64,000 nt of DNA from Stenocarpella maydis (lineage: Eukaryota > Ascomycota > Sordariomycetes > Diaporthales > Diaporthaceae): NCBI GenBank assembly GCA_002270565.1, contig NQMI01000088.1, forward strand, positions 136,782 to 200,781, in the 5' to 3' direction. This document shows positions 1 to 10,602 of the stretch, in pieces. Within the stretch, counting starts at the first letter, position 1; every line of letters starts with the position of its first letter. A model generated the notes under the pieces. That model made no database searches. It saw nothing but the letters and a program-made list of their open reading frames with translations, and was not told where the DNA came from. The position numbers and the translations under genes are program-made.

Positions 1-870
1 AATTTATTAGGGTTTAGTATACTACTCTAGGTTAAGGTATTTAAAAGTTCTATATGGGTATTATAAAGAAGCAACTAGTCTATAATAAGTAGCCTAAATA
101 GTACTAACGAAGATTATATATTAAAGGTTTTATCTTAAGATTATATTAAACGGGCCTATTATAAAGGTACAAGTTATAAGTAGCTTTAAAGTAATAAAGT
201 AGTAAGAAGGGATTCTTATATAAGAAGGGGGGAAGAAGAAATGAATAAGGAGAGGAGGGAAGAAGGGTAAGTTTAATTATATCTATCTCCCTAGGAATAT
301 AGCACTCACATGCTACTATTTCGCTACTCAGCTGCTATATATACCTATTTACTCTGCTTATATTTATAACCCTTATATAATTTTACTTAAAGGGCCTATT
401 TTTTATTAGAAGAAAAAGTAAGGGAATATTAATAAGGTGGCTTATTATTAATAGCTAGTTCTAATTAATCTTTAGAGATATCTCTTAAAAGCCACTTTTT
501 ATATAAGATAGTGTCTCTTTATATAAAGTATTAAATACTTTTTAAAATATTAAAAAGAGAAATATTAAAGTAATAATATAGCTATCTTTTTATTAGATCT
601 TAACTTTATTAAAAACATTTATAATTAAATAAAAAAACTATATAAAACATTATTATAAGATAATAAAAAAGCTAATAAAGAATTAAATTTTAAAAAATAA
701 ATAAAAGAAGCTTAAGATATAGTATTAAAGGAATTTCTTAAGGATTTAATTATTAATATAATTTAAAGATATAAGGATGTAATTAAAGTAAAGGATAGGC
801 TAATTAAGTTGTAATTAAAATTTAGAAGCTAGTAAATTTGTACTAAGTTAAGTATAGTATAAGCAAAAAA
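1..870. other. AT-rich, RIP-like block, no gene
   Basis: This stretch is strongly AT-rich, with stop codons in all frames and many TA dinucleotides, and it switches to GC-rich sequence near 870. That is the usual look of a repeat mutated by RIP in a filamentous ascomycete. I could not recognise a protein family or terminal repeats in it, so assignment to a transposon is inference from composition only. Confidence 0.6.
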
Positions 871-1322
871 TATTGTGGGGGCTACCTAGCAGGAGTGCCC
901 TTTTTTACCCATGCCACCATAGTAGTCTACCTCAAGGCGGCGCAAGGGCCCAACCCTAGCAGCTTGAGGCTCCCCGACAAGGTCCCGCAGTCGCAGTCAG
1001 TCGCAAATCCTGCAGGGGAAGCCGACTCCGTCGCCCGACCCGACCGACCGACCGCCTCACCTCACCTCAACCCGTTCATCTATCTCACTTGACGACTTCA
1101 ACTCACCTCATCTCATCCCACTTCGATCTCGTGCCCCTTGTGAACCGCCTCCCTCACTGCAAGGGGCATCGTCGGCCGCCACAAGCTGCACTCTCTCTCT
1201 GTTCCTCACATGTTCTCTTGTTGTGGCCAGACCCGTCAGACGAATTAACCACAGCAGTTCCTCCCCACAATCAGCAGTGCTTGGCCCGGTCCAAATGATT
1301 CTTATTGCTTGTCGCTGACACC
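871..1322 (+). promoter_or_regulatory. Upstream region and leader of the F-box gene
   Basis: About 450 bp of GC-rich, pyrimidine-rich sequence lies between the AT-rich block and the first gene. It must contain promoter and 5' leader because nothing else fits before the AT-rich boundary. I see no convincing TATA box and no conserved coding segment. Short open frames here look like chance. Confidence 0.4.
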
Positions 1323-3617
1323 ATGAGTCAACCCGCTCCTGCAGGGGTCCGCCGCAACCCTCGGCGGTCGACCACAACCACGGCCGCGCCCAGTCGCCCG
1401 CGAAACCCGAGCGGCCGTGTAACACGCAGCGCTACAAGGCTGCCCTCGCCATCAAGCAATTCCAGCGACCCTGACGACCATGATTCATCAGCCTCCGACG
1501 CACCACCCCCTCGACCGCGTCGTGCTTTGGGCTCCCGGACCCGCCAGTCTGCACGCCTGCAGACCATCGCCCACCACTCTCCTGGCACCCGCGCCACTCG
1601 GCGCACTCGAGCCACGGCCACAGGGAGCCCTCGCCCGCCTCGTGCTCGGTCCAACCCTCGCTCAGGGACGCCTTCCAGGCCTGCGAGGAACCCGGGCCGT
1701 CAGCTCGCGGGAGGCAGCGCAAGAAAGAAACTCAGCGCCTCCCGCTCCGTCAGCAATGAGCCAGAATGGCCCTCCTCCAAAGTCCGTCCGCCGTGGCAGC
1801 ACCTGGAATGGACCATCCTCGTCCAGATACTTGAATACGCCTCATCATCGCTCGAACCACGGGAGGGTACGCGCTGGCTCCTCTTGGCTGGCCTTACTTG
1901 CAAGACCTTCCTTGGGCCCGCACTCAAAGCCTTGTACAGGCGTCCGATGCCTATCATGTCCATGAACATGGCAACCAAGTTTGCCGCCCTCATGCGCAAT
2001 CTTGCCGCGGACCATGCCGCGGCCAGGGACCGAGAGGATCACAGGCGCACCATGGTCGAATCTCTCGTCGTCAGCGTCACCTCTCTCTCCACGTCCCGGC
2101 CCTTCGATCTCGTGGAGCTGGTCCAGATCCTCCCAAGCCTGTCCTACCTGGAGCTCTACCACGAGTTTGATCTGCCACCCTATCGGCAACTCGATCTCAA
2201 GAGCAGGAAGTGGACGTATTCTCAGGCGCTGCTCGACGCACTCAGGTCGGCGGGTGACTCGGACGCTCACATGAGGCTCAAGTCGTGGAGGTGGAGCGAG
2301 AGGATGATGGACCGCGACGTGGTACCTCCCCAACGCATGAGGGACATCCACCAGTGGCCGACCTTCTCCCAGCTGCGCGAGGTTTCGTTTGTTAATTTCC
2401 AGGTGCCGTCCCTGAAGGAGAACAAGGACCCCACCGACCCGGAAGTGTTTGAAGCCGACAAGAACTTCATCAGCTGCATTTCTGAGTCTCTGGAGCCCCT
2501 GGAAAACCTGAAGTATTTGAAGATGGAGTCGTCGACGGTCGTTGACGGACAGTTCCTTTCCCTGCTACCCAAGACGATCGAGCACCTCGAGATCGTTAAT
2601 TGCTGGGAACTGACGGCCGAGATGCTAGCCGAGTACCTAATGACGCATGGTCGCAATATCCGCAGGCTGACATTGCATCACAACCAGTCCCTCAGTCTGG
2701 CGTTCTTGCCCACACTGGGTGCTTCATGCCCTCAGCTGCGCGAACTCAGCATGAACCTGACATACTACGCTCACCACGAATACTACAAGGATTCGGACCC
2801 CTTCTACGAAACGCTACTCGCCGTCACCGACGTCCCGGCCTGGCCCGAGACCATTGAGGTTATCGACCTGGAGCAGCTTGCCAAGTGGGATGCCGCCACC
2901 GCCGAGATGTTCTTCCAGAGTTTCGTCGAGCAAGCACCAAACATGCCCAAGCTCAGGTACCTCGCCGTCAAGGCCATGCTGGATGTCCCATGGCGCCAGC
3001 GCTGCGAGTTCCGCGACCGGTGGGTCAGCAAGCTGAGGAGAGTCTTCCTGCGGAAGCAGACCAAGCCCCGACCATTCCATTCCCTGGTCCAATGGCCCAT
3101 GCTCGAGGGGGGAGGGACCGGCATCAAAAAAGAGAACATGGACGTAGAAGCCGGCACAGAGGAAGGCCCCGTTCGGCGCAGCACCCGCATTGCCACTAAT
3201 GTCTCAGCCCCTGCTCCACTCCCGTCCGAGAATAAGGTGGACACCAGGCGCAAGAGAAAACGCAGTGGTGGCTCGGCGCGAGCCCTCAGGGGGCCAAAAC
3301 GGGCTGCCATCTCGTACAGGGACCCCGACACGGACGAAGACCTTGATTTGTTTGAGTCGGAAGACAGCGAGGAAGAGGAGCCCAAGGGACCCTCACTGCC
3401 CTCGAGCCCGCCAGAGTCGCCCGCATCGCCAGATGAGGGTTTGCCGTTTGTGCATGGCCTGTGTGATGTAGTCAACATTCGGTTCGACAACCAGAAGCCC
3501 CGGGAATTCCAGCTGGGGATGGAGGACTTTCTCGATGATCAGGAGCACGAGTCGGATGACGACGAATGGACCTCGGATCGGGACAGAGATGACGATTCAG
3601 ATGTGTATTCCTGGTAA
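1323..3617 (+). CDS. F-box / leucine-rich-repeat-like protein
   Basis: Single-exon gene of 764 residues starting at an ATG in good context (ACC ATG A). Residues 1-150 are basic, Ser/Pro/Arg-rich and disordered. Residues about 157-200 read like an F-box, with a PPWQHLEWTILVQILEY start, a Leu-rich middle and a CKTFLGPALKALYRR end. The next about 350 residues have Leu-rich spacing typical of degenerate LRRs, for example LENLKYLKMES and IEHLEIVNCWELT. The C-terminus holds a basic KRKR cluster (possible NLS) followed by a very acidic tail with DTDEDLDLFES and DDDEWTSD. By family knowledge F-box proteins bind Skp1 in SCF ubiquitin ligases and pick substrates with the LRR part; the substrate is unknown. 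The F-box call is from pattern only, and a histone-binding role for the acidic tail would be speculation. Confidence 0.75.
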   Translation: MSQPAPAGVRRNPRRSTTTTAAPSRPRNPSGRVTRSATRLPSPSSNSSDPDDHDSSASDAPPPRPRRALGSRTRQSARLQTIAHHSPGTRATRRTRATATGSPRPPRARSNPRSGTPSRPARNPGRQLAGGSARKKLSASRSVSNEPEWPSSKVRPPWQHLEWTILVQILEYASSSLEPREGTRWLLLAGLTCKTFLGPALKALYRRPMPIMSMNMATKFAALMRNLAADHAAARDREDHRRTMVESLVVSVTSLSTSRPFDLVELVQILPSLSYLELYHEFDLPPYRQLDLKSRKWTYSQALLDALRSAGDSDAHMRLKSWRWSERMMDRDVVPPQRMRDIHQWPTFSQLREVSFVNFQVPSLKENKDPTDPEVFEADKNFISCISESLEPLENLKYLKMESSTVVDGQFLSLLPKTIEHLEIVNCWELTAEMLAEYLMTHGRNIRRLTLHHNQSLSLAFLPTLGASCPQLRELSMNLTYYAHHEYYKDSDPFYETLLAVTDVPAWPETIEVIDLEQLAKWDAATAEMFFQSFVEQAPNMPKLRYLAVKAMLDVPWRQRCEFRDRWVSKLRRVFLRKQTKPRPFHSLVQWPMLEGGGTGIKKENMDVEAGTEEGPVRRSTRIATNVSAPAPLPSENKVDTRRKRKRSGGSARALRGPKRAAISYRDPDTDEDLDLFESEDSEEEEPKGPSLPSSPPESPASPDEGLPFVHGLCDVVNIRFDNQKPREFQLGMEDFLDDQEHESDDDEWTSDRDRDDDSDVYSW

Positions 3618-5666
3618 TGGATGATGGCATGGCATGGACAACAGGCCGGGCTGAAGCCGGCTGCTTCGGAGCAGCTGGGCTTTCGAGTCACAGCGGGCGG
3701 GGAGGAATCTTGGTTAATGGATATGGCGTTGGCAGAGGGGATACCCTAGACGGCGAAGGCGTCAAGTCGCTGCATCTCTTATTGGCTTTTACTTTGTGGT
3801 TTTATATTTGAATTCTGTCTTGGTCCCGGAGTGGCGTCGACGAGTAGTGAAAGCTTCGACAGGGCGACCTGGCGCGGAGAGAGAGAGAACTGGCCGGGTG
3901 TGGCTGGTGGTAGGCGTTGATTCTTTTTATTGTGTGAGTGTAGAGTGCAAGGGCATGCCGTACATGGCGTCGTGGTTAGCCAGCTAGATAGGCATCGCAT
4001 GAAAAAGTGGCCCGCAGGGTGATTCTTGGGCACAGCATGAGCCCTTCACCTGCAGGTCACTGGTACACCGGAACACGGGCAGAAACGAGGTGACAGTACA
4101 AGTTGATTATGCCTACACCGACACCCTACGCCAGCACTGATTGTGAGGAATATATTAAATATCATCTGCACAAGGCGCACGTGGTGTGGGAATCACGGGT
4201 CCAGGCTGGGTGCATGGTTGATGCGCCCGGTGGGCGATACTCTGCTGTCAGACATAGCTGTCCGTGATGGATGCCGGTGATGGACGGCCAGGTGCAACCC
4301 TGCTCGCTGGCTGGTAGCATCTTGGTGGTGGCCTAGGACCCGGTGGCCAGGTAGCTACTGTACTAATAGAGTAGCTGCCATTCCCGCGCACATGGAACCC
4401 TTCGCTTCCGCCCGGTCCTTCATCAGCCACATCCTCTCCCCCCCAGGCCCGGCCCCCTTCCACATTACTTATCTTACCTCATCCTCTTGTCGCATGCAGC
4501 ACTTACACTACCCGTCATCTCACCCCCTGACAAGCCGACTCACCCAAGCCAGGATCGGTGGATAATCATCCTCGCCCACGCCCAGGGATCGTCCACACGG
4601 CGCGTCTTGGTCCAGCTCCGGTCGCTGGCAACCCCTGGCGAAGGCGACGGCGTCGGCAACCGCGACGGCGCAGCGCAGCCCAGTCCAGCCGAGACTCGGG
4701 CACCACAGACCGCAGCACCGCGCAGCCATAGGTGGGCCAGGCCACACACCACACCCCGGTGGGGCCTCAAGTGCAGCACTTGAGCGAGCTGCGTGGTGGA
4801 GACGAGGCGCCGCCCCTGCACCCCCCCCCCCCGGATCACACGATACCATACTACACATTTCTCGATCCTCCGCGGCTGATTGACTGACTGACCGACCGAC
4901 CGACCGACCGGAAAGACGGACGGAGCCATTGACTTGGTTGATGGGTCAATGGGTCGATTGGTCGATTGGTCGATTGATTGATTGACGAGTGCTGCGCGCA
5001 TGTGCGTTTCGATGTGCATGTCTACTGCATCTACGCCTAGCTAGGCATGGTATGCTATCCCGTCGACACCTCCAGAGCCACCAAGCCGCCACCAACACGA
5101 AGACGCCGACATCCCGCAACCTGCACCCCATAACCTAACCCACGACTTGGACCAACAACCCACCGCACCGCGCAATCCTGCTTTGTTCACCCGCGCCGAG
5201 GCCCTCTGCTGCGCACCCGAACCGCCATCGCATCTGCCTTTGTTGACGTGATTGCAGCACCCAGCTCACCCCTGCCGCTACAACACCACCAACACCATCA
5301 CCCCCACAGCGGCAGTCAACAAGAACCGCCTCCGGCACTGTGCTTGCCCTCGCGTCGTCACGGAGCTACACGGCCGCCTCAGTGCCTGCCTCGTCCGCTA
5401 TCTTCGCCGCCGACCAAGCCCAGCGAGGAGCTCGCGAGGAGCACGTCCCGCGGCCATCTCTTTGGAGGTTGCTGTCACCGACGAGACCTCGCCCTGGCTC
5501 ATCGCACCAGGTCGTCCGATCGCGCAATCGACGCGCGCTCGACCCCCCGGTTTCGACACTCACACTCACCTGACACCAACCGACTAGAGGCTGGAAACGA
5601 CGCGCCGCCCCCTTTTCTCGAGAAGTGCCCTTGGGACAAGGCTTCTTTCATGAAGCAACGTGGAAA
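3618..5666. other. Intergenic region between the F-box gene and the next gene
   Basis: About 2 kb with no gene I can support. It holds the 3' end of the F-box transcript, a C-tract near 4820-4835, a tetranucleotide microsatellite block (listed separately) and, nearest the next gene, a CA- and pyrimidine-rich leader. Several frames stay open for 100-150 codons, but they are Pro/Arg/Ser/His-rich and overlap on both strands, so I treat them as artefacts of GC-rich sequence. Confidence 0.5.
4878..4984. repeat. GACT/GACC and GATT/GGTC tetranucleotide microsatellites
   Basis: Two neighbouring simple repeats. At 4878-4910 GACT units change into GACC units. At about 4936-4984 there are repeated GGTCGATT and GATT units. 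They are noncoding and probably length-variable between strains. Confidence 0.85.
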
Positions 5667-7936
5667 ATGGAGGTTGCGGCGGAGAGAATCAGATCCGTGA
5701 AGAAACTACTTCCCGAGAGGCCACACCATCTTGCTCTCTCACTCGGCCGCAAATATCCAGTTCCCCCAAACTTCTGGGACCACCAGTCCCCCTTGCAGTA
5801 CTCCACCTTCCTGTCAGATGCCGACCGCGGCCTCCTCCTGACACGACCATACTACGACATATGCGACGAGCCCGAAGCCCCTTTACCCACCCGCCAGTCT
5901 ATGCCCCTGGCTGGAGTCAAGAAGACCGGGAGCAAGATGACCCTGGAGGGTTGGAAGAGCAAGAAGCTGGCAACCTCTCCGACGGAAAACGGGGTCCTTG
6001 GAAAGACGGACGACAAGAAGCAGCGCGCCCCTGGGCAGGGACCTGACAGGGACCCTTCGCGCAAGGAGCAGGACAAGGCAAAGCAGGCCGGCGCGCAGAG
6101 GGATATCAAGGGCCCGGACGCCCGGGGCAACGGTGATATGGAGAGGTACGTGCGGTCCTGCAGTTGTTGTGGCAGTGGTCGCGTGCTAATACTGCTATTT
6201 CTTTTTGCAGGCCTAGGAGCTCGCTGTCCAAAGTCGCATCCAGGGATGCGCCGAGTCCGTCGTCCGAGGGCAAGAAGCGGCCACTGGAACATGATGACAA
6301 CACGAGGCCACAGAAGAAGACCAAGTCGAGCGACCCGCAAGCGCCAGAGGTGCCGCGCAAACCCCCGCGGCCAGAGACCCCGACCAGCAGGGACCATGCC
6401 AGATCTGCTAGTAAGGATGGCAGAACAGGAGTGCCTCCGTCCAACTCGAGCGTCCGCGCCGCGCCGCCAAGCTCAAAGGACCAGCCTCTCCGCGCAGTCT
6501 CGCCAAAGACTGCGGTCAACGGCACAAGGACCCAGAGCTCTGCGACTCGCAACACACTACCACAAAAACCAGAAACTTCTGGAAAACATCTAGTTCCTCC
6601 AATACTCTCGCCCCTGAAACTGGGGTTCGACGATGACCTGGAGACGTGGAGCTCGAAGAAGAAGCCAGCGGACAGCCACACGACCGGGAAGCCACATGGC
6701 AAACCACCGAGGGCAGAAGGGATAGCAAAGAAGAAGGTCGCCACGCCCGAGTTGCCACCCATTCTCTCCCCCACGCTGCCTCCTCAGGTCGAGGAGGCTC
6801 TAGCCCGGATACAGACGACGCAGGCGAAAGAGGAATCAAAAGATACGCCTGTCCAGTCTTCGGGTGCGCCGGCTAACGCGCGCAAGACACGACCCCCGGC
6901 AGACAACTTTGATGCGGAAGCAATCCCAACCAAGATTGTAACTCTTAAAGTTAAGAAAAACGCCCGCAAGAGGCTACAGAGTCTCCTCGCGCTGCCTTCC
7001 AGGCCCTGGCCAAAGGAGCGGTCGCTCAGCGCTGAGGATACGCCGCCGCCACCACCACCACCTGCGAGCAAACGCCCACGAGCCACCGAGCCAGCTGCAG
7101 AGCCGAGTGCGAGCTCAGCTGCTGCGAAACGGCCGAGAGCACCAGAGATGACCGGGAGCAAGGCGCCGTACACGCCGCCCAAGCTCACAAGTGCCAGCAG
7201 CCTCCCCGCGCCAGGAGGCTCGCAGACGCAGACGCAGACGCCCGGGGGCAGGGTTGCCCAGACGCCAGGTACCGGAGATGTGGCGCAGACAGGCCGCGAT
7301 GGGGCTGCCAAAGAAACATTCAGGAGGCGGTGGGACGAGTTCTGCAAGATCGGCAAGAAATTGAAGCACAAGCGTGACAAGGAGTTCCCAGCAAGCGGGG
7401 CGGGACCCAACGCAGGCGCGCAGCCAAGAGATTTCCGCCGGGCGATGCTCACGATCGAGATGATACTGGCTTACATGATCGCCTTCCGTTCGCTCAACCA
7501 GAGGTCGGAGATATCCGGGGCGGCAATGGAGACGTCTTCGTGGCTCACCCTGGAACCCCACCTGCGGGAGCTGAAGCAGATGGCGCGGCACTCGACGTCG
7601 CTCCAGGCGCTCGCGTACCAGCTCCACGGTATCGTAATCAACGAGCTCATCAGGGCATATGCCTCGATGGGGCTGCATGTCGGCGAGCAGCCCAAGCTGG
7701 GAAGAGAGCAGCACATGGCTGTGTTCCAGGCCATGAAGAACAACCCAAGGATATGGACAGAGGCCAACGACCTCCGCGGCAAGGTTTCGGACAGGAGCAT
7801 GAAGACACCAACGATGGGGACGTGGACGACGCCGCACAAGGCAGCATCTGATGCGCTCCTGGTCCTTGGGCGGTTTGCAGAGCGGGAGCATGTCAACTGG
7901 CGTGCCGAGGTGGTGGTGCCCAACGAAGGAGCATAG
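5667..7936 (+). CDS. Uncharacterised disordered protein with C-terminal helical domain (possible Ebp1/AFF4-like)
   Basis: Two exons, 5667-6145 and 6211-7936, encode 734 residues. The 65-bp intron has GTACGT, a GCTAAT branch site and TTTTTGCAG, and splicing joins DME to RPRSS in frame. The start is the first in-frame ATG. Residues about 1-80 look conserved and folded (YPVPPNFWDH, PYYDICDEPEAP). Residues 80-530 are Lys/Pro/Ser/Thr-rich and disordered, with a polyproline run near 437-444 and a QTQTQT repeat. Residues about 531-734 form a helix-rich domain starting RRRWDEFCKIGKKLKHKRDK. I do not recognise the family firmly. The helical C-terminus recalls the homology domain of AF4/FMR2 scaffolds and the fission-yeast Ell1-binding protein Ebp1, which act in RNA polymerase II elongation. 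That link is inference. Confidence 0.7.
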
Positions 7937-8858
7937 CAGCGGAGGGCGAGGGAGCCGCTGAGGATTTTGGTTCCCTCTGAGAAGAACAGGAACCAAGGCG
8001 TGCAATCGGGGACTGTAGGAAAGGCGGACACGACGAGACGGAGGCCAGGTCCGCGAAGAAAGCGAACAGTATAAGCAGCAGAGGCTCAGAGGAGCCTGGT
8101 TGTGAGGCTGGCCAGGGCCCGCAGATACTGTTCGGCGGAAGGGAGTGCGTGGGATACTACCTAGCTATGTTATACCTGCTAAAGAAGGCTCGGGAGGAGA
8201 GGAGGGGTCGGTTCATATGGCGGAGGGCAGAAAAGGTGCAAGTGGCTGCTCATTATGATATCCCGACGCCGCCGAGGAACGGCGCGTCCCTGTGAGTGAC
8301 ATAGGTATTGCAACGAGACAAAATTGTCATACTGAAAGGGAGAAGGCTGTGAACCGCCTGTATGCCTAGTACATGCCGAGTAGTGTAATAAACAGCCCAG
8401 GGAGCTCCGGCCCAACCTTACAACTACCTAGGTGTAGTACNNNNNNNNNNNNNNNNNNNNNNNNNNNNNNNNNNNNNNNNNNNNNNNNCCCCCCCCCCCG
8501 GCCCACCCGCTGACGTACACTAGGTTGCCGGCAGGGGTCAAGGGTACCTGGGAAGCCGCCTACTACTGTGTATTTTAGCGGTACTCCGTAGTGGTCTGTC
8601 TCAAGCGCCAGGCCTCCCTGGCGAGCCCAGGGATGACGCTGTACCTGGGATACTTGCAATTTCTAGCCATTTGCGGGCTGCACGTGGGTACATTGACTTC
8701 TCTCCCGGGCCAGTTAGCGCGAGAGCAAGCTTCGAGAGCTCTTGTCCCGCCTGCAGGGCTATTGTAACACTGCCACGCCCTCGTTACGAATCCACCATCC
8801 GACCCCCGGAATCTGGGGGGCCGCTTGCCGCCCTTTGCAACGCGCGACCACCATCACA
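7937..8858. other. Intergenic region with an assembly gap
   Basis: About 920 bp hold the 3' end of the preceding gene, an assembly gap at 8441-8488, and the leader of the LIN1 gene. Next to the gap is a CTACCTAGGT motif. I see no gene. Because of the gap the true length is not known. Confidence 0.6.
8441..8499. other. Assembly gap followed by a C homopolymer
   Basis: 48 undetermined bases (8441-8488) are followed directly by 11 C residues. The homopolymer probably caused the sequencing or assembly break. Confidence 0.95.
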
Positions 8859-10409
8859 ATGTCCTCCAGATACGCAGCTGCCCGCCCCAAGCGCGCGGGC
8901 GAGTCCTTTGCGCGCGCCCACCACGGCGGAGACCACGACGGGCCCTCGTCTTCCAAGCGCGTCAAGTTCGACGTGCGCAACCCCTCCGCCCTCGCCCCCG
9001 ACTCGCGCGACGACGACGAGGCCGACCCCGAGGATGCCGCTGTCCTCGACGCCGACGTCATTGGCAAGGGCCCCGGCGCCACCAAGCGTGGCGCTGTCAA
9101 TATCGACGGCTACGACAGCGACTCGGAGAACGAGACCTTCGACGACCGCGCCGAGCGGAGGGGGGGCAGGGCCGCCAACGGCGCCGGCGAGGTCGACATC
9201 GCCGACAAGCTGGACAACTACGACAGGGACCTGCGCAAAGGGGGCGCGGGTGGGCAAGGGGCCGGGTACGGGGACGCTGCCGGCGAGGACGGCGAGGAGG
9301 AGGAGGACGACGACGACGACATGTTTGCCGCTGACGGCGACGACCCGGACGAGCGAGACACCAATGACCCCGCCGCCCCGGCCGCCACGTCGAGGGCCAA
9401 GAAGGGCAAGGAGGTCCGCTTTCTGGACGCGAGAGAGATTGAGGGCCAGGAGAGCACGAGCAAAAGTGGCGGGCACATCCACCTCGACGAGGAGAACGCC
9501 AGCAGCGATGACGAGGAGGACGTCGAGCTGGCCATCCAGGAGGAGGGTGTCGACGAGGAGGTCGGGATGGGGGGGCTGAAGCGTAACGCGCCCAAGATAG
9601 ACGCCTTCAACATGAAGAATGAGCAAGAGGAGGGCGCCTTCGACGAGGCCGGCAACTTCATCCGCAAGGCCGTCGACCCGGACGCCGTCCACGACCGCTG
9701 GCTGGAGGGGGTGTCCAAGAAGGAGATGAAGAAGGCCCGCGAGGCCCACGAGAAGCGCGAGGCCGAGCTGCGGGCCGCGAGGAAGGAGGACGACAGCCTC
9801 CTCACCCAGGACCTGCTGCGCTCGCTGATCCTGCAGCTCGCGAGGGGCGAGACGCCCATCGAGGCGCTGGCGCGGCTGGGCCGGGCACGCAAGGACGAAC
9901 CCAAAAAGGTACCCAGGTGGAAGCTGAAGAAGCTCAGGGGCAGGGACAAGAAGGGCGGCGGCGGCGGCGGCGGCGGCGGCGCGGACGCCATGGATGTCGA
10001 CCACGGCAAGGAGCCTGAGGACCCTGCGCAGGCCCGGGTCAAGCAAGCCATCAACGTCATCACCGAGGCGGCAGACAAGCTGCTCGCCAGAGAGTACGCG
10101 GACGTGTACGAGATGGAGAGGGAGCTCCTCGTGAGGGAGTGGCAGGACGAGGCGGGCGAGCGGTGGAGGGAGCCTACGCCTGCTGCTGCTGCTGAGGCGG
10201 CCAGCGGCGCCAGCGGCGGGGACGGCAGTACTGCGGCCGCAGGCAAGATGTGGGAGTATCGGTGGACGGATGGCCGGGACGGCCAGTCGGTGCAAGGGCC
10301 CTACGACGGCCCGACGATGAAGGCATGGCAAGATGCAGGCTACTTCGAGGGTGTTGAGTTCCGCGCCGTGGGCGACGACACTTGGGATCGATTAGCAGAG
10401 TTTGTGTGA
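8859..10409 (+). CDS. LIN1: GYF-domain protein, U5 snRNP component Lin1/Snu40 (CD2BP2 family)
   Basis: Single exon, 516 residues, starting at the ATG of MSSRYAAARPKR (context ACA ATG T). The GYF domain is at the extreme C-terminus (about residues 463-516), opening MWEYRWTD and carrying the hallmark GPYDGPTMKAWQDAGYF, which binds proline-rich peptides. The N-terminal 250 residues are acidic, with the KRVKFDV and DGYDSDSENETFDDRAE segments typical of the CD2BP2/Lin1 family, followed by Lys/Glu-rich helical sequence around KEMKKAREAHEKREAELRA. A GGC-repeat tract near 9955-9979 encodes polyglycine. In yeast and humans this family binds the U5 snRNP protein Prp6 and is released before tri-snRNP maturation; a nuclear role here is taken from that. 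The gene converges on MUS7 with 193 bp between the stops. Confidence 0.9.
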   Translation: MSSRYAAARPKRAGESFARAHHGGDHDGPSSSKRVKFDVRNPSALAPDSRDDDEADPEDAAVLDADVIGKGPGATKRGAVNIDGYDSDSENETFDDRAERRGGRAANGAGEVDIADKLDNYDRDLRKGGAGGQGAGYGDAAGEDGEEEEDDDDDMFAADGDDPDERDTNDPAAPAATSRAKKGKEVRFLDAREIEGQESTSKSGGHIHLDEENASSDDEEDVELAIQEEGVDEEVGMGGLKRNAPKIDAFNMKNEQEEGAFDEAGNFIRKAVDPDAVHDRWLEGVSKKEMKKAREAHEKREAELRAARKEDDSLLTQDLLRSLILQLARGETPIEALARLGRARKDEPKKVPRWKLKKLRGRDKKGGGGGGGGGADAMDVDHGKEPEDPAQARVKQAINVITEAADKLLAREYADVYEMERELLVREWQDEAGERWREPTPAAAAEAASGASGGDGSTAAAGKMWEYRWTDGRDGQSVQGPYDGPTMKAWQDAGYFEGVEFRAVGDDTWDRLAEFV

Positions 10410-10602
10410 GATGGACCTCGCGTTGCCAGTGACAAATCGACCCAGCAAGAGCCATTCACTATCCTGTCCGCTTGGTGCCCCACGGGGCTTGATACTATGA
10501 CGGGGCTTCTGCCACTAGACAAGTGCTTTCAAAGGATGATGGGTCTTCCGTTTGGGTGCTGTTTGCTACGGCTATATTGTGATTTGCAAGTCATTCTGGG
10601 GC

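Noticed and set aside
8784..10331. 515-codon frame antisense to LIN1
   Set aside because: Shadow of a GC-rich coding region: Leu/Val/Ala/Gly-rich and with no family signature, while the sense strand carries a clear GYF domain.
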